Origin: Scylla paramamosain
Taxonomy: Eukaryota > Arthropoda > Malacostraca > Decapoda > Portunidae
Assembly: GCF_035594125.1 (NCBI RefSeq)
Contig: NW_026973728.1
Span: 434,001-498,000 of the forward strand
DNA: 64,000 nt
Direction: 5' to 3'
The translations under genes and the position numbers were made by a program. Positions 36,621 through 50,362 of the stretch are shown piece after piece; within the stretch, counting starts at the first letter, position 1, and each line of letters starts with the position of its first letter. Under the pieces are notes generated by a model, which was not told the DNA's origin, made no database searches, and saw only the letters and a list, made by a program, of their open reading frames with translations.

Positions 36621-39600
36621 TTGAGCTCATTACATACCAAAACGCTAAAACGAATGCAAAAATCCTTTATGGAGAAAAACAAAAACATTACAAAAAACAT
36701 GTATCTTGAGTGTTTTTGATCATGTTACCTATAAAAACGCTTAAATACATGCAAAGAATCCTATGTTTGGGAAACGAAAGGACATTACGAGAAACATGTA
36801 TTATAAGTGTTTTTAAGTTTCTTAAATACCAAAAAGCTAAAACCCACAAATAACACTCTTTATGAAGAAACAAAAAAAAAAACAATAAATAAAAATCAAT
36901 AAATAAAATAAACGAGAATAATAATATTTTTTTTTTTTTTTTGTAATTCATCTTCAGAGGTACCAATATGCCAAAATTCTGGTAAAATTCAGGGAAATTA
37001 TGTGGATAAAAGAACATTATCGAAAAAGTTAATTTTAGCTTTTTTTTCGGACTGTTATGTACCAAACCCTAAAGTGCATGCAAAGTCATCTATATGGGGA
37101 AATTAAACGACTTTACAAACTGTCATTTGAGTGCTTTTCAGCATATTAGGCACCAAAAGGAAAAATAATATGGCAGTCACTCTATATGGGAATCCAAAAC
37201 AAAATTACTGAAAACGTGTCTTTTCAGTGTTTTACGTAAAAAAACGCTAAAACGGATGCAAACAGACCAATATGAAGAAATAGAATAACATTACCAAAAA
37301 GGTATATTTTAAGTATTTTTGAGCTTGTGACCAACAAAAAAAAAAAAACGTGAAAATGGATGCAAAGCACTCTATATTGGGAAATAAAAAGACATTACGA
37401 GAAACGTGTATAATGAGTATTTTATAGTTTCACAAGAACCACGAAGCAAAAAACGCAAAAACTAGTGTATATGGAGAAATTTCTTAGATACAAAAATGCT
37501 GAAACTCCTGAATAACACTCTTAATTAAGAAACAGAATAACATTACTAATTCCGTGTATTTTGAGTGTTTTTCACATTCTTACTTATTAAAACCCCAAAT
37601 TGCATGCGAAACTAGCTTTTATGTGGGAAAAAAAAATGACATTACCAGAAAAGTATCTTTTGAGGGTTTTTGAGAGAGTTAAGCAATAAAGCATTAAAAA
37701 AGGAGGGCAATCACATTACATGGGAATAAAACCAACTTTTAAGTGTTTTTTAACTCCTTATATACCAAAACGAACCAGAAACAGAATAACATTACCAAAA
37801 ACATTTATTTTGAGTGTTTTTGATCATGTTACCTCTAAAAACGCTTAAATACATGCAAAGAACCCTATGTCTGGGAAACGAAAGGACATTATGAGAAACG
37901 TGTATTATGTGTTTTTAAGTTCCATAAGTACCAAAAAGCTAAAACCTCTTTATAGAGAAAAAAAAAGAAATAATTAAAAAATAGGATTCTTTTCTTTTGT
38001 TCTTCCTCTTCCTAGGTACTGAGATGCCAAATTTCTGGCAAAATTCAGGGAAATTATGTGCAAAAAGAATATTATTGAAAAAGTTAATTTTAGCTTTTTT
38101 TTCGGACTGTTATGTACCAAACCATGAAGTACATGCAAAGCCAACTATATGGGGAAATTAAACGACTTTACGAGAAACCTGTCTTTTGTGGTTTTTTCTT
38201 TTTCTCTATTGGTTAACAAAAGGACATTACGAAAAACGTGTATAATGAGTGTTTTATAGATTCTCAAGAATCACAAGGCAAAAAACGCAAAAACTCATAT
38301 ATATGGAGAAGTTTTTTAGATACCAAAATGCTGAAACTCCTGAATAACACTCTAAATTGAGAAACAGATCAACCTTACCAAATGCGTGTATTTTGAGTGT
38401 TTTTCACATTCTTAGTTACCAAAACCCCAAATTTTATGTGAAAGAAGCTATATGTGGGAAAAAAAATGACATTACCAGAAAATTGTCTTTTAAATGTTTT
38501 TTTTTTTTTTTTAGCATGATAGGCAATAAAGCACCAAAAAGCAGGGCAATCACATTACATGGGAATAAAACTAACTTTTACTAACAACTTGCTTTTAAGT
38601 GTTTTTGAGCTCCTTATATTTCAAAACGCTAAAACGAATGCAAAGCACCCTTTATGGAGAAAGAGAATAACATTACCAAAAACACGTATTTTGAGTGTTT
38701 TTGATCATGTTACCTGTAAAAACTCTTAAATACATGCAAAGAACCTTATGTTTGGGAAATTAAAGGGCATTTCGAGAAACATGTATTACCAGTATTTTTA
38801 AGTTCTTTAAGTACCATTTAGCTAAAACCCATAAATAACACTGTTTATAGAAAAATAAATAAATTAATGAATAAAAAGATAGGAATTTATTTATTTTTTT
38901 TTTTTGTTATTCATCTTCATAGGTACCAAGATGCCAAAATTCTTACAAAATTTAGGAAAATTATGTGAAAAAAGAAAATTATGAAAAAAATTTAATTTAA
39001 GCTTTTTTTCGGACTGTTATGTACCAAACCCTAAAGTGCATGCAAAACCACCTATATGAGGAAATTAAACGACTTTACGAGAAACCTATCTTTTGAATGT
39101 TTTTCAGCATGTTAGGCACCAAAACGATATGTAATATGGAAGTCACTCAATATGGGAATCCATCACAAAATTACTGAAAAAGTGTCTTTTCAGTGTTTTA
39201 CGTAGAAAAACGCTAAAACAGATGCAAACCAACGAATATGAAGAAACAGAATAACATTACCAAAAAAGGTATATTTTCAGTGTTTTTGAGCTTCTTATCT
39301 ACAAAAAACGCGAAAATGGATAGAAACCACTCTATATTGAGATACAAAAGGACATAACGAGAAACTTGCATAATGAGTGTTTTATAGTTTCACAACAACC
39401 ACAAGGCAAAAAACGAAAAAAACATGTGTATATGGATAAGTTTCTTAGATACCAAAATGCTGAAACTGAGGAATAACACTCTTAATTGAGAATACAGAAC
39501 AACCTTACGATATGCGTGTATTTTGACTGTTTTTCACATTCTTAGTTACCAAAACCTCAAATTGCATGCAAAACTAGCTTTATGTGGTAAAATAATGACA

Positions 39601-41979
39601 TTACCAGAAAACTGTCTTTTGAGTGTTTTTGAGCGTGTTAGGCAATAAAGCACTAAAAAGGAGGGCAATCACATTACATGGGAATAAAACCATCTTTTAC
39701 CAAGAACTTGCCTTTAAGTGTTTTTGAGCTCCTTATATACCAAAACGCTAAAGCGCATGCAAAACACCCTTTATGGAGAAACAGATTAAAATTACCAAAA
39801 ACATGTATTTTGAGAGTTTTTGATCATGATACCTCTAAAAACGCTTTAATAAATGCAAAAAACCCTATGTCTGGGAAACGAAAGGACATTAGGAGAAACG
39901 TGTATTATGAGTCTTTTTAAGTTCCATAAGTACCAAAAAGCTAAAACCTCTTTATAGAGAAGAAAAAAGTAAATAAATCAATAGGATTTTCTTTTTTTGT
40001 TATTCTTCTTCATAGGTACCGAGATCACAAAATTCTGGCAAAATTCAGGGAAATTTTATGAAAAAAGAACATTATTAAAAAAGTTAATTTTAGCTTTTTT
40101 TTCGGACTGTTATGCACAAAACCCTAAAGTGCATGCAAAGCCAACTATATATGGAAATTAAACGACTTTACGAGAAACCTGTGTTTCTAGTGTTTTTCAG
40201 CATGTTAGTCACCAAAACAATTAACAATATGGAATTCATTGTATTTGGGAATCCAAAACAAATTACTGAAAACGTGTCTTTTCCGTGTTTTAAGTAGAAA
40301 AATGCTAAAACGGATGCAAACCAGCCAACATGAAAAAATAGAATAAGTTTACCAAAAGGTATATTTTGAGTATTTTTGAGCTTTTTACAAAAAAAAAAAA
40401 AAAAAAAATGCGAAAATGGATGGAAAGCTCTCTATATTGGTTAACAAAAGGACATTACGAGAAACGTGAATAATGAATGTTTTATAGATTTTCAAGAAGC
40501 ACAAGGCAAAAAACGCAAAAACTCGTATATATGGAGAAGTTTCTTAGATACCAAAATGGTGAAACTCCTGAATAACACTATTAATTGAGAAACAGAACAA
40601 CCTTACCAAATGCGTGTATTTTGAGTGTTTTTCACATTCTTAGTTACCAAAACCCCAAATTTTATGTGAAAGTAGCTTTATTTGGGAAAAAAAAAATGAC
40701 ATTACCAAAAAAGTGTCTTTTAAGTGTGATTGCATGATAGGGGATAAAGCACAAAAAAGCAGGGCAATCACATTACATGGGAATAAAATCAACTTTTACC
40801 AAGTGTTTTTCTAAGTGTTTTTGAGCTCCTTATATACCAAAACGCTAAAACGCATGCAAAACACCCTTTATTTAGAAACAGAATAACATTACCAAAAACA
40901 TGTATTTTGAGTGTTTTTGATCATATTACCTATAAAAACGCTTAAATACATGCAAAGAATCTTATGTTTGGGAAACGAAAGGACATTTCGAGAAACGTGT
41001 ATTTTGAGTGTTTTTAAGTTCTTTAAGTACCAAAAAGCTAAAACCCACAAATAACACTATTTATAGAGAAAAAAAAAATAAATAAAAAAATAGGATTTTT
41101 TTTTTCATCTTCATAGGTACCGAGATGCTAAAATTCTGCCAAAATTCAGGGAAATTATGTGAAAAAAGAACATTATGAAAAAGAGTTAATTTTAGCTTTT
41201 TTTTCGGACTGCTATGTACCAAACCCTAAAGTGCATGCAAAGCCACCTATATGGGGAAATTAAACGACCTTACCAGAAACCTGTCTTCTGTGTTTTTTTT
41301 CAGCATGTTAGCCACCAAAACGATAAATAATATGGAAGTCACTCAATGTGGGAATCCATCACAAAATTACTGAAAAAGTGTCTTTTCCGTGTTTTACGTA
41401 GAAAAACGCTAAATCGGATGCAAACCAACGAATATGGAGAAATAGAATAACATTACCAAAAAGGTATATTTTGAGTGTTTTTGAGCTTCTTACCTTCAAA
41501 AAACGCGAAAATGGATGGAAAGCACTCTATATTGGGATACAAAAGGACATTACGAGAAACGTGTATAATGAGTGTTTTATAGTTTCACAACAGCAACAAG
41601 GCAAAAATCGCAAAATTCGGTGTATATGGAGAAGTTTCTTAGATACCAAAATGCTGAAACTCAGAAATAACACTCTTATTTAAGAATACAGAAAAACCTT
41701 ACGAAATGCATGTATTTTGAGTGCTTTTCACATTCTTAGTTACCAAAACCAAAAATTGCATGCGAAACTAGCTTTATGTGGGAAAAAAAGACATTACCAA
41801 AAAAGTGTCTTTTGAGTGTTTTTGAGAGTGTTAGGCACTAAAGCACTAAAAAGGAGGGCAATCACATTATATGGGAATAAAACCAACTTTTACCAAGATC
41901 CTGCCTTTACGTGTTTTTGAGCTTCTTACATACCAAAAGACTAAAACGCTTGCACAACACCCTTTATGGAGAAACAGAA
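36621..41979 (-). repeat. HOR satellite, family II block
   Basis: About five reverse-orientation HOR copies, with unit 2 landmarks near 36,960, 38,010, 38,930, 40,015 and 41,120. Internal deletions: part of unit 6 near 37,738, units 11-12 near 38,195-38,210 (GTCTTTTGTGGTTTTTTC), and unit 6 near 40,800. Two sub-copies, near 38,220-38,520 and 40,440-40,740, share AATTTTATGTGAAAG in unit 7 and TTTTATAGATT in unit 9/10, a local duplication about 2.2 kb apart. No gene is seen. Confidence 0.8.
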
Positions 41980-44900
41980 TAACATTACCAGAAACATGTA
42001 TTTTGAGTGTTTTTCATCATGTTACCTATAAAAATGCCTAAATACATGCAAAGAACCCTATGTTTGGAAAATGAAAGGACATTACGAAAATCGTGTATTA
42101 TGAGTGTTTTTAAGTTCCTTAAGTACCAAAAAGCTAAAACCCACAAATAACTTTTTATAGAGAGAGAAAAAAAAATTTGTTTTTCATCTCCATATGTACC
42201 GAGATGCCAAAATTCTGGCAAAATTCATGGAAATTTTGTAAAAAAAAAATCATTATAAAAAAAATAATTCTAGCTTTTTTCCGGAGTTATGTACAAACTC
42301 TGAAGTGCATGCAAATTCACCTATATGGGGAAATTTCACGACTTTACCAGAAACCTGTCTTTTGAGTGTTTTTCAGCAATCTTAACAATATTACTTAAAG
42401 CGTGTCTTTTCAGTGATTTACGTAGAAAAACGCTAAAACGGTGCAAACCAACCAATATGAAGAAATAGAATAACATTACAAAAAAGATATATTTTGATGT
42501 GTTTTTGAGCTTATCACCTACAAAAAATGCAAAAATGGATGGAAAGCACTTTATATTGGCAAAGAAGAGGACATTACGAGAAACGTGTATGAGTGTTTTA
42601 TAGTTTGACAAAAACCACAAGGTAAAATACTCAAAAACTAGTGTACATAAAGAAGTTCTTACATACCAAAAAGCTGAAACTCATCAATAACACTTTTAAT
42701 TTTGAATCAGAAATACCTTACCAAATGTGTGTATTAGAAAAGTTTCTTACATACCAAAATGCTGAAACTCATGAATAACACTTTTAATTAAGAAATAGAA
42801 CTACCTTACTAAACCCTGTGTTTTGAGTTTTTTTTTCACATTCTTAGTTAGCAAAACCCCAAATTCCATGCAAAACTAGCTTTATGTGGGAAAAAAAAAT
42901 GATATTACCAGAAAAGTGTCTTTTGAGTGTTTTTGAGCGTGTTAGGCAATAAAGCACTAAAAAGCAGGGGAATCACATTACATGGAAATAATAACAACTT
43001 TTACCAAGAACTTGCCTTTAAGTGTTTTTGAGCTCATTACATACGAAAACGCTAAAACGCATGCAAAACACCTTTTATGGAGAAAGAGAATAAAATTACC
43101 AAAAACATATATTTTGAGTGTTTTTGATCATGTTATCTATAAAAACGCTTAAATACATGCAAGAAAACTTATGTAAACATAAGAAACATAAGAAACATAA
43201 GAAACAAAAGGACATTATGAGAAATGTGTATTATAAGTGTTTTTAAGTTCCTTAAGTACCAAAAAGGTAAAACCCACAAATAACACTTTTTATTTAGAAA
43301 AAAAAGTAAGAAAATAAAAAAATAGGATTTTTTTTTTTGTTTTTCATCTTCATAGGTACCGATATGAAAAAAATTCTGGGAAAATTCAGGACTATTATAT
43401 GTTAAAAAAAAATTATCAAAAAAGTAAATTTTAGCTTTTTTTTCGGACTGTTATGTCCCAAACCCTAAAGTGCATCAAAAGACTCCTATATGAGGAAATT
43501 AAACGACCTTACCAGAAATCTGTTTTTTGAGCGTTTTCCAGCATGTTAGGCACCAAAACGATAAATAATAAGGAACTCACTCTATATGAGAATCCAAAAC
43601 AAAATTACTGAAAACGTGTTTTTTCTTTCTTTTACGTAGAAAAACGCTAAAACGGATGCAAACCTACCAATATCAAGAAATAGAAAAACATTACCAAAAA
43701 GGTATATTTTTAGTGTTTTTGAGCTTGTTACCTACAAAAAACGCGAAAATTCATGCAAAGCACTCTATATTAAAAAACAAAAGGACTTTGCAAGAAAAGT
43801 GCATAATGAGTTTTTATAGTTCAAAAGAACCAAAAGGCTAAAAACACAAAAACTCATGTATATGGAGAAGGTTCCTAGATACCAAAATGCTGAGACTCAT
43901 GAATAACACTCTTAATTGAGAAACAGAACAACCATACTAAATGCGTGTATTTTGAGTGCTTTTCACATTCTTAGTTACCAAAACCCCAAATTGCATGCGA
44001 AACCACCTTTATGTGAGAAAAAAATGACATTACCAGAAAAGTGTCTTTTAGGTGTTTTTGAGCATGATAGGCAATAAAGCACTAAAAAGCAGGGCAATCA
44101 TATTACATTGGAATAACACCAATGCCTTTAAGTGTTTTTGAGGTCCTTATATACCAAACCGCTAAAACGAATACAAAAACAAACTTTATGGAGAAACAGA
44201 ACAACATTACCAAAAACATGTATTTTTAGTTTTTTTGATATTGTTATCTATAAAAACGCTTAATTACATGCAAAGAACATTATGTTTGGGAAACAAAAGG
44301 ATATTACGAGAAACGTGTATTATGAGTATTTTTTAAGTTCCTTAAGTACCAAAAAGCTAGAACCCACCAATAACACTCTTTATTTAGAAAATAAAAAATA
44401 AAAATATAAAAAAAATAAGAATTTTTTTTTTTTTATATTCATATTCATAGGTACAGAGATGCCAAAATTCTGGGAAAATTCAGGGCAATCATATGATAAA
44501 AGAGTATTATCAAAGAAGTAAATTTCCGTTTTTTTTTTTATCGGACTGTTATGTACCAAACCTTAAAGTGCATGCAAAGACTCCTATATGAGGAAATTAA
44601 ACGACCTTACAAGAAATATGTGTTTTGAGTGTTTTTTAGCATGTTAGGCACCAAAACGATAAATAATAAAGAACTCACCCTATATGGGAATCCAAAAAAA
44701 AGCAACTGAAAACGTGTCTTCTCAGTGTTTTACGTAGAAAAACTCTAAAACGGATGCAAAGCAACCAATATCAAGAAATAGAAAAACGTTACTAAAAAGG
44801 TATATTTTGAGTGTTTTTGAGCATGTTACCTACAAAAAACGCGAAAATTCATGCAAAGCACTCTATTGGAAAAGAAAAGGACATTGCAAGAAAAGTGTAT

Positions 44901-45375
44901 AATGAGTGTTTTATAGTTCAAAAGAACCGCAAGGCAAAAACCGCAAAATCTCGTGTATATGGAGAGGTTTCCTAGATACAAAAATGCTAAAACTCATGGA
45001 TAACATCCCTAATTGAGAAACAGAAAAGCCTAAATAAATGCATGTATTTTGATTGCTTTTCACATTCTTATCAAAACCCAAAATTGCGTGCGAAAATAGA
45101 TTTGTGGGGAAAAAAAAAAAAACTTTACCAGAAAAGTGTATTTTGGGTGTTTTTGAGCATGATAGAAAATAAAGCACTAAAAAGGAGGGGAATCACATTA
45201 CATTAGAGGAAAACGAATTTTTACCAAGAACTTGCATATATGTGTTTTTGAGCTTCTTATATACTAAAACACTAAAACGCATGCAAAACACTCTTTAAGG
45301 TGAAACAGAATAACATTACCAAAAACATGTATTTTGAGTGTTTTTGATCATGTTACCAATAAAAACGCTTAAATA
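41980..45375 (-). repeat. 3.4-kb duplicated satellite segment, copy D1
   Basis: Direct copy of about 54,520-57,917 (offset about 12.54 kb). Shared oddities are ATTTTGATGTGTTTTTGAGC (about 42,491), the deletion GAAACGTGTATGAGTG (about 42,579), the doubled unit 8 (42,650-42,835), a family I part from about 43,260, and AAAATAGATTTGTGGG in unit 7 (about 45,093). It holds the 9-bp repeat at 43,175. No gene is seen. Confidence 0.8.
43175..43210. repeat. 9-bp tandem repeat, four units
   Basis: AAACATAAG three times, then AAACAAAAG, at the place where unit 4 normally reads CCTTATGTTTGGGAAACG in complement. A slippage expansion absent from the related copy near 55,732. Confidence 0.85.
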
Positions 45376-45865
45376 AATTGCAAATTTAAGCAATAAATGC
45401 TTAAATAAATGCAAAATTTTGTGTGTTTTTGAGTTTGTTACATAAAAAGAAACTCGAAAATGGATGCAAAGCACTCTATATAAGGAAAAAAAAGGACATA
45501 ATGAGAAACGTGTATAATGAGTGTTTTATAGTTCACCAGAATCACACGGCAAAAAACGCAAAAATTCGACTGTATGGAGAAGTTTCTAAGATACCAAAAT
45601 ACTGAAACTCATGAATAACACTCTTAATCAAGAAACAGAACAACCTAAATGCGTGTATTTTGAGTGTTTTTTTTTACATTCTTAGTTACCAAAACCCCAA
45701 ATTCCATGCGAAACTAGCTTTATGTGGGAAAAAAAATGACATTACCAGAAAAGTGTCTTTGAGTGTTTTTGAGTGTGTTAGGCAATAAAGCACTAAAAAG
45801 CAGGGCAATCACATTACATGGGAATAAAACCAACTTTTACGAAGAACTTGCCTTTTAGTGTTTTT
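45376..45865 (-). repeat. HOR satellite fragment with local scrambling
   Basis: Begins with a jumbled stretch, 45,366-45,420, in which GCTTAAATAAA occurs twice around AATTTAAGC. Then come units 10 to 6 in reverse. It matches the reverse complement of about 14,985-15,430, including the odd AAATTCGACTGTATGGAG unit 8/9. A unit is fused from 4 to 10 near 45,418. Confidence 0.75.
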
Positions 45866-46235
45866 GACACGCATTTAGTAAGTTTGCTGTTTCTCAATTA
45901 AGAGTGTTATTCATGAGTTTCAGCATTTACACGAGTTTTTGCGTTTTTTGCCTTTTGGATTTTTTGAACTATAAAACATTCCTTTTACATTTTTTTCGCA
46001 ATGTTTTTCCGCTCTATGCGGGAATCTAAAAGAAAATTACTGAAAACGTGTCTTCTCAGTATTTTACGTAGGTAAAATACTGAGAAGATACGTTTTCAGT
46101 AATTTTCTTTTGGATTCCCGCATAGAGCGAGTTCCTTATTATTTATCGTTTTGGTGCCTAACATGCTGAAAAACACACAAAAGACAGATTTCTGGTAACG
46201 TCTTTAATTTCTTCATATGGGAGGCTTTGCATGTC
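45866..46235 (+). repeat. Inverted satellite block, copy 2 (rearranged)
   Basis: Forward-orientation units 8, 9, 10, then 11-12 and 1 inside a reverse array, with the same outer breakpoints as 14,515-14,984 and 52,756-53,247 (GACACGCATTTAGTAAG; GGCTTTGCATGTCTTTT). Its middle was rebuilt: units 10-11 are cut and replaced by the palindrome at 46,011-46,128. Confidence 0.85.
46011..46128. repeat. Near-perfect 57-bp foldback palindrome
   Basis: Arms 46,011-46,067 and 46,072-46,128 around GTAG. Comparing one arm with the complement of the other, I count two mismatches in 57. The arms are the end of unit 11 and the start of unit 12 (AAAATTACTGAAAACG and its complement CGTTTTCAGTAATTTT). Such a short loop implies a hairpin-type event rather than two independent insertions. 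Confidence 0.92.
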
Positions 46236-47490
46236 TTTTCAGTGTTTTTGAGCGTCTTACGCAATAAAGCACTAAAAGCCAGGGCAATCACATTACATGG
46301 GAATAAAACAAAATTTTACCAAGAACTGGCCTTTAAATGTTTTTGAGCTCCTTACATAACAAAACGCTTAAACGCATGCAAAATACATTTTATGGAGAAA
46401 CAGAATAACATTACCAAATACATATATTTTGAGTGTTTTTGATCATGTTATCTAAATAAACGCTTAAATACATGCAAAAAACCTTATGTTTGGGAAACGA
46501 AAGAACATTACAAGAAACGTGTATTATATGTGATTTTTAAGTTCCTTCAGTACCAAAAAAGCTAAAACCCACAAATAACACTCTTTAGAAAAAAAATAAA
46601 TAAATAAATAAAAAAAATAAAAAAATGGAAATTTTGTTTTTTGTTTTTCATCTTCATACGTACCGAATTGCCAAAATTCTGCCAAAATTCAGGGAATTTA
46701 TGTGAAAAAAAGAGCATTATCATGAAAGTTAATAAAATTTATAGCTTTTTTTTCTGATTGTTATGTACCAAAACCTAAAGTGCTTCAAAGCCACCTATAT
46801 AGGGAAGTTAAACGACTTTACCAGAAACCTGTCTTTTCAATGTTTTCAGCATGTTAGGCACCAATACGATAAATAATATGAAAATCAGTCAATATGTGAA
46901 TCCAAAACAAAATTACTGAAAACGTGTCTTTTCAGTGTTTTACGTAGAAAAGCGCTAAAGCGGATACAAACCATCCGATATGAAGAAATAGAATAACATT
47001 ACCAAAAAGATATTTTTTGGGTGTTTTTGAACTTGTTACCTACAAAAAATGCAAAAATGGATGTAAAGCACTCTATATTAGGAAACAAAAGGACATTACG
47101 AGAAACGTGTATAATGAGTGTTTTATAGTTTTAAAAGAACCACAAGGCAATAAACGTAAAAACTCGTGTATATAGAGAAATTTTTACATACCAAAATGAT
47201 GAAATGCATGAATAACACTTTTAAACAGAACAGAACTACCTTACTACCTTAAACAGAACTACCTTACCAAATTGTGTATTTTAAGTGTTTTTCACATTCT
47301 TAGTTACAAAAATGCCAAATTACATGCGAAACTAGCATCATTTGGGAAAAAAATGACATTACCAGAAAAGTGTCTTTTGAGTGTTTTTGAGCGTGATATG
47401 CAACAAAGCACTAAAAAGCAGAACGATCACATTATATGAGAATAAAACCAATTTGTACAAAGAATTTGCCTTTAAGTGTTTTTTAACCCC
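46236..47490 (-). repeat. Duplicated satellite segment, copy E1
   Basis: Direct copy of 53,248-54,490 (offset about 7.0 kb), preceded in both places by the inverted block. Shared variants: TAAAGTGCTT in unit 1, GTCAATATGTGAATCC in unit 12, AATGATGAAATGCATGAATA in unit 8. A local duplication around TTAAACAGAACAGAACTACC occurs at 47,221-47,270. Confidence 0.78.
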
Positions 47491-50305
47491 TTATATACCA
47501 AAACGCTAAAACGCATGAAAAACAAACTTAATGGAGAAACAGAATAACATTACCAAAAACATGTATTTTGCGTGTTTTTGATCATGTTATCTATAAAAAC
47601 GCTTAAGTACATGCAAAGAACATTATGTTTGGGAAACAAAAGGACATAACGAGAAACGTGTATTATGAATGTTTTTATAAGTTCCTTAAGTACCAAAAAG
47701 CTAAAACTCACAAATAACACTCTTTATTTAGAAAATAAAAAATAAAAAAATAAAATAAATAGGATTTTTTTTTTTGTTATTTATCTTCATAGGTACCGAG
47801 ATACCAAAATTCTGGAAAGATTCAGGGCAATTATGTGATAAAAGAATATTATCAAAAAAAGTTAATTTCAGCTTTTTTTTTCGGACTGTTATGTACCAAA
47901 CCCTAAAGTGCATGCAAAGCCTCCAATATGAGGAAATTAAACGGCCTTACCAGAAATCTTTGTTTTGTGTGTTTTTTTACCATGTTAGGCACCAAAACGA
48001 TAAATAATAAGGATCTCACTTCATATGGGAATCCAAAACAAAGTTACTAAAAACGTGTCTTCTCAGTGTTTTACGTAGAAAAACGTTAAAACGGATGCAA
48101 ACTAACCAATATCAAGAAATAGAAAAACGTTACCAAAAATGTATATTTTGAGTGTTTTTGAGCTTTTTACCTACAAAAACGCGAAAATTGATGCAAAGTA
48201 CTCTATATTGGGAAAAAAAAGGACATTGCAAGAAAAGTGTATAATGAGAGTTTTATAGTTCAAAAGAACCACAAAGCAAACAACGCAAAAACTCGTGTAT
48301 ATGGAGAGATTTCTTAGATACCAAAATGCTGAAACTCATGAATAACACTCTTAATTGAGAAACAGAATAACCTTACTAAATGCGTGTATTTTGAGTGCTT
48401 TTCACACTCTTAGTTACCAAAAACCCCAAATTACATGCGAAAATAATTTTGTGGGGAAAAAATGACTTTACCAGAAAAGTATCTTTTCAATGTTTTTGAA
48501 CGTGATAGGTAATAAAGTACTCAAAAGCAAGACAATCACATTATATTGGAATAAAACCATTTTTTACCAAGAACTTGCCTTTAAGTGTTTTTGAGCTCCT
48601 TTTATACAAAACTGCTAAAACGCTTGCAAAACACACTTTATGGAGAAACAGAATAACATTATAAAAACCTTGTATTTTGAATGTATTTAATCACGTTATC
48701 TATAAAAAACGCCTAAATACATGCAAAGAACCTTATGTTTGGGAAACGAAAGGACATTACGAGAAACGTGTATTATGACTGTTTTTAATAACCTTAAGTA
48801 CCAAAAAGGTCAATCCCACAAATAACACTCTTTATTGAGAAAAAATGAATAAATAAATAAAAAATAAAAAAATAGGATTATTTTATTTATTTTTTTTATT
48901 TATCTTCATAGGTACCAAAATGCCAAAATTCTGGGAAAATTCAGGGATTTTATATGATAAAAGAATATTACCAAAAAAGTTAATTTTAGCTTTTTTATAT
49001 ACCAAACCCTAAAGTGCATGCAAAGCCTCCTATATAGGGAAATTCAACCACCTTATCAGAAATCTCTCTTTTGAGTGTTGTTCAGCATGTTAGGCACCAA
49101 AACAGTAAATAATAAGGAACTCACTGTATATGGGAATTCAAAACAAAATTACTGGAAACGTGTCTTCTCAGTGTTTTACGTAGAAAAACGCTAACACGGA
49201 TGCAAACAAACCAATATAAAGAAATAGAAAAACATTACCAAAAAGGTATATTTTGAGTGTTTTTGAGCTTTTTACCTATAAAAAACACGAAAATTGATGC
49301 AAAGCACTCTATAATGGGAAAGAAAAGGACATTCCATGAAAAGTGTATAATGAGTGTTTTATAGTTCAAAAGAACCATAAGGCAAAAAATGCAAAAGCTA
49401 GTGTATATGAAGAAGTTTCGTAGATACCAAAATGCTGAAACTCATGAACAACACTCTTAATTGAGAAACAGAACAATCTTACTAAATGTGTGTATTTTGA
49501 GTGCTTTTTTACATTCTTAGTTACCAAAACTCCAAATTGCATGCGAAATCAGCTTTATGTGGGAAAAAAATGAAATTACCAGAAAAATGTCTTTTAAGTG
49601 TTTTTGAACGTGTTAGGCAAAGAAGCACTGAAAAGCAGGGCAATCACATTACATTGGAATGAAACCAATTTTTAATAATAACTTGCCTTTAAGTGTTTTT
49701 GAGCTCCTTATATACCAAAACACTAAAACGCATGGAAAATACACTTTATGGTGAAACAGAATAACATTACCAAAAACATGTATTTTCAGTGTTTTTGATC
49801 ATGTAACCAATAAAAACGCTTAAATACATGCAAAGAACCCTATTTTTGGGAAATGAAAGGACATTACGAGAAACGTGTATTATGAGTGTTTTTAAGTTCA
49901 TTAAGTACGAAAAGCTAATAGCCACAAATTACACTCTTTATTGAGAAAAAAACAAATAAATCAATAAAAACATACAATATTTTTTTTTCATTTTTATTCA
50001 TCTTCACAGGTAAAGAGATGCCAAAATTCGGGCAAATTTCAGAAAATTATATAAAATAAGAACATTATCAAAAAAGTTAAATTTAGCTTTTTTTTTCTTA
50101 CTGTTATGTACCAAACTCCTAAAGTGCATGCAAAGCCACCTATATGGGGAAATTAAACGTCTTTGCCCGAAAACTGTCTTATGAGTGTTTTTCAGCATGT
50201 TAGGAACCAACACGATAAAACCCAAGAAAGTCAATCTATATGGGAATCCAAAACAAAATTTCTGAAAACGTTTCTTTTCGGTGTTTTACGTAGAAAACAC
50301 TAAAA
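47491..50305 (-). repeat. HOR satellite, mainly family I
   Basis: About two and a half reverse HOR copies, with unit 2 landmarks near 47,790, 48,910 and 50,010. Family I marks (TAGTTCAAAAGAACC, CAAAGCCTCC) run to about 49,700, then the unit type with AACACGATAAAACCCAAG near 50,210. Related in reverse complement to about 11,800-14,400. It ends inside unit 11 at a foldback. Confidence 0.8.
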
Positions 50306-50362
50306 TGTTATTCTGTTTCACCATAAAGTGTATTTTACACTTTATGGTGAAAGAGAATAACA
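50306..50362. repeat. 27-bp foldback palindrome at a satellite breakpoint
   Basis: Arms 50,306-50,332 and 50,336-50,362 around TTT; one mismatch in 27 (TTCTG against TTCTC). The left arm is a lone forward-oriented scrap of unit 5 (TTTCACCATAAAGTG) in a reverse array. Beyond the right arm the array continues as unit 5 and 4. Confidence 0.9.
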
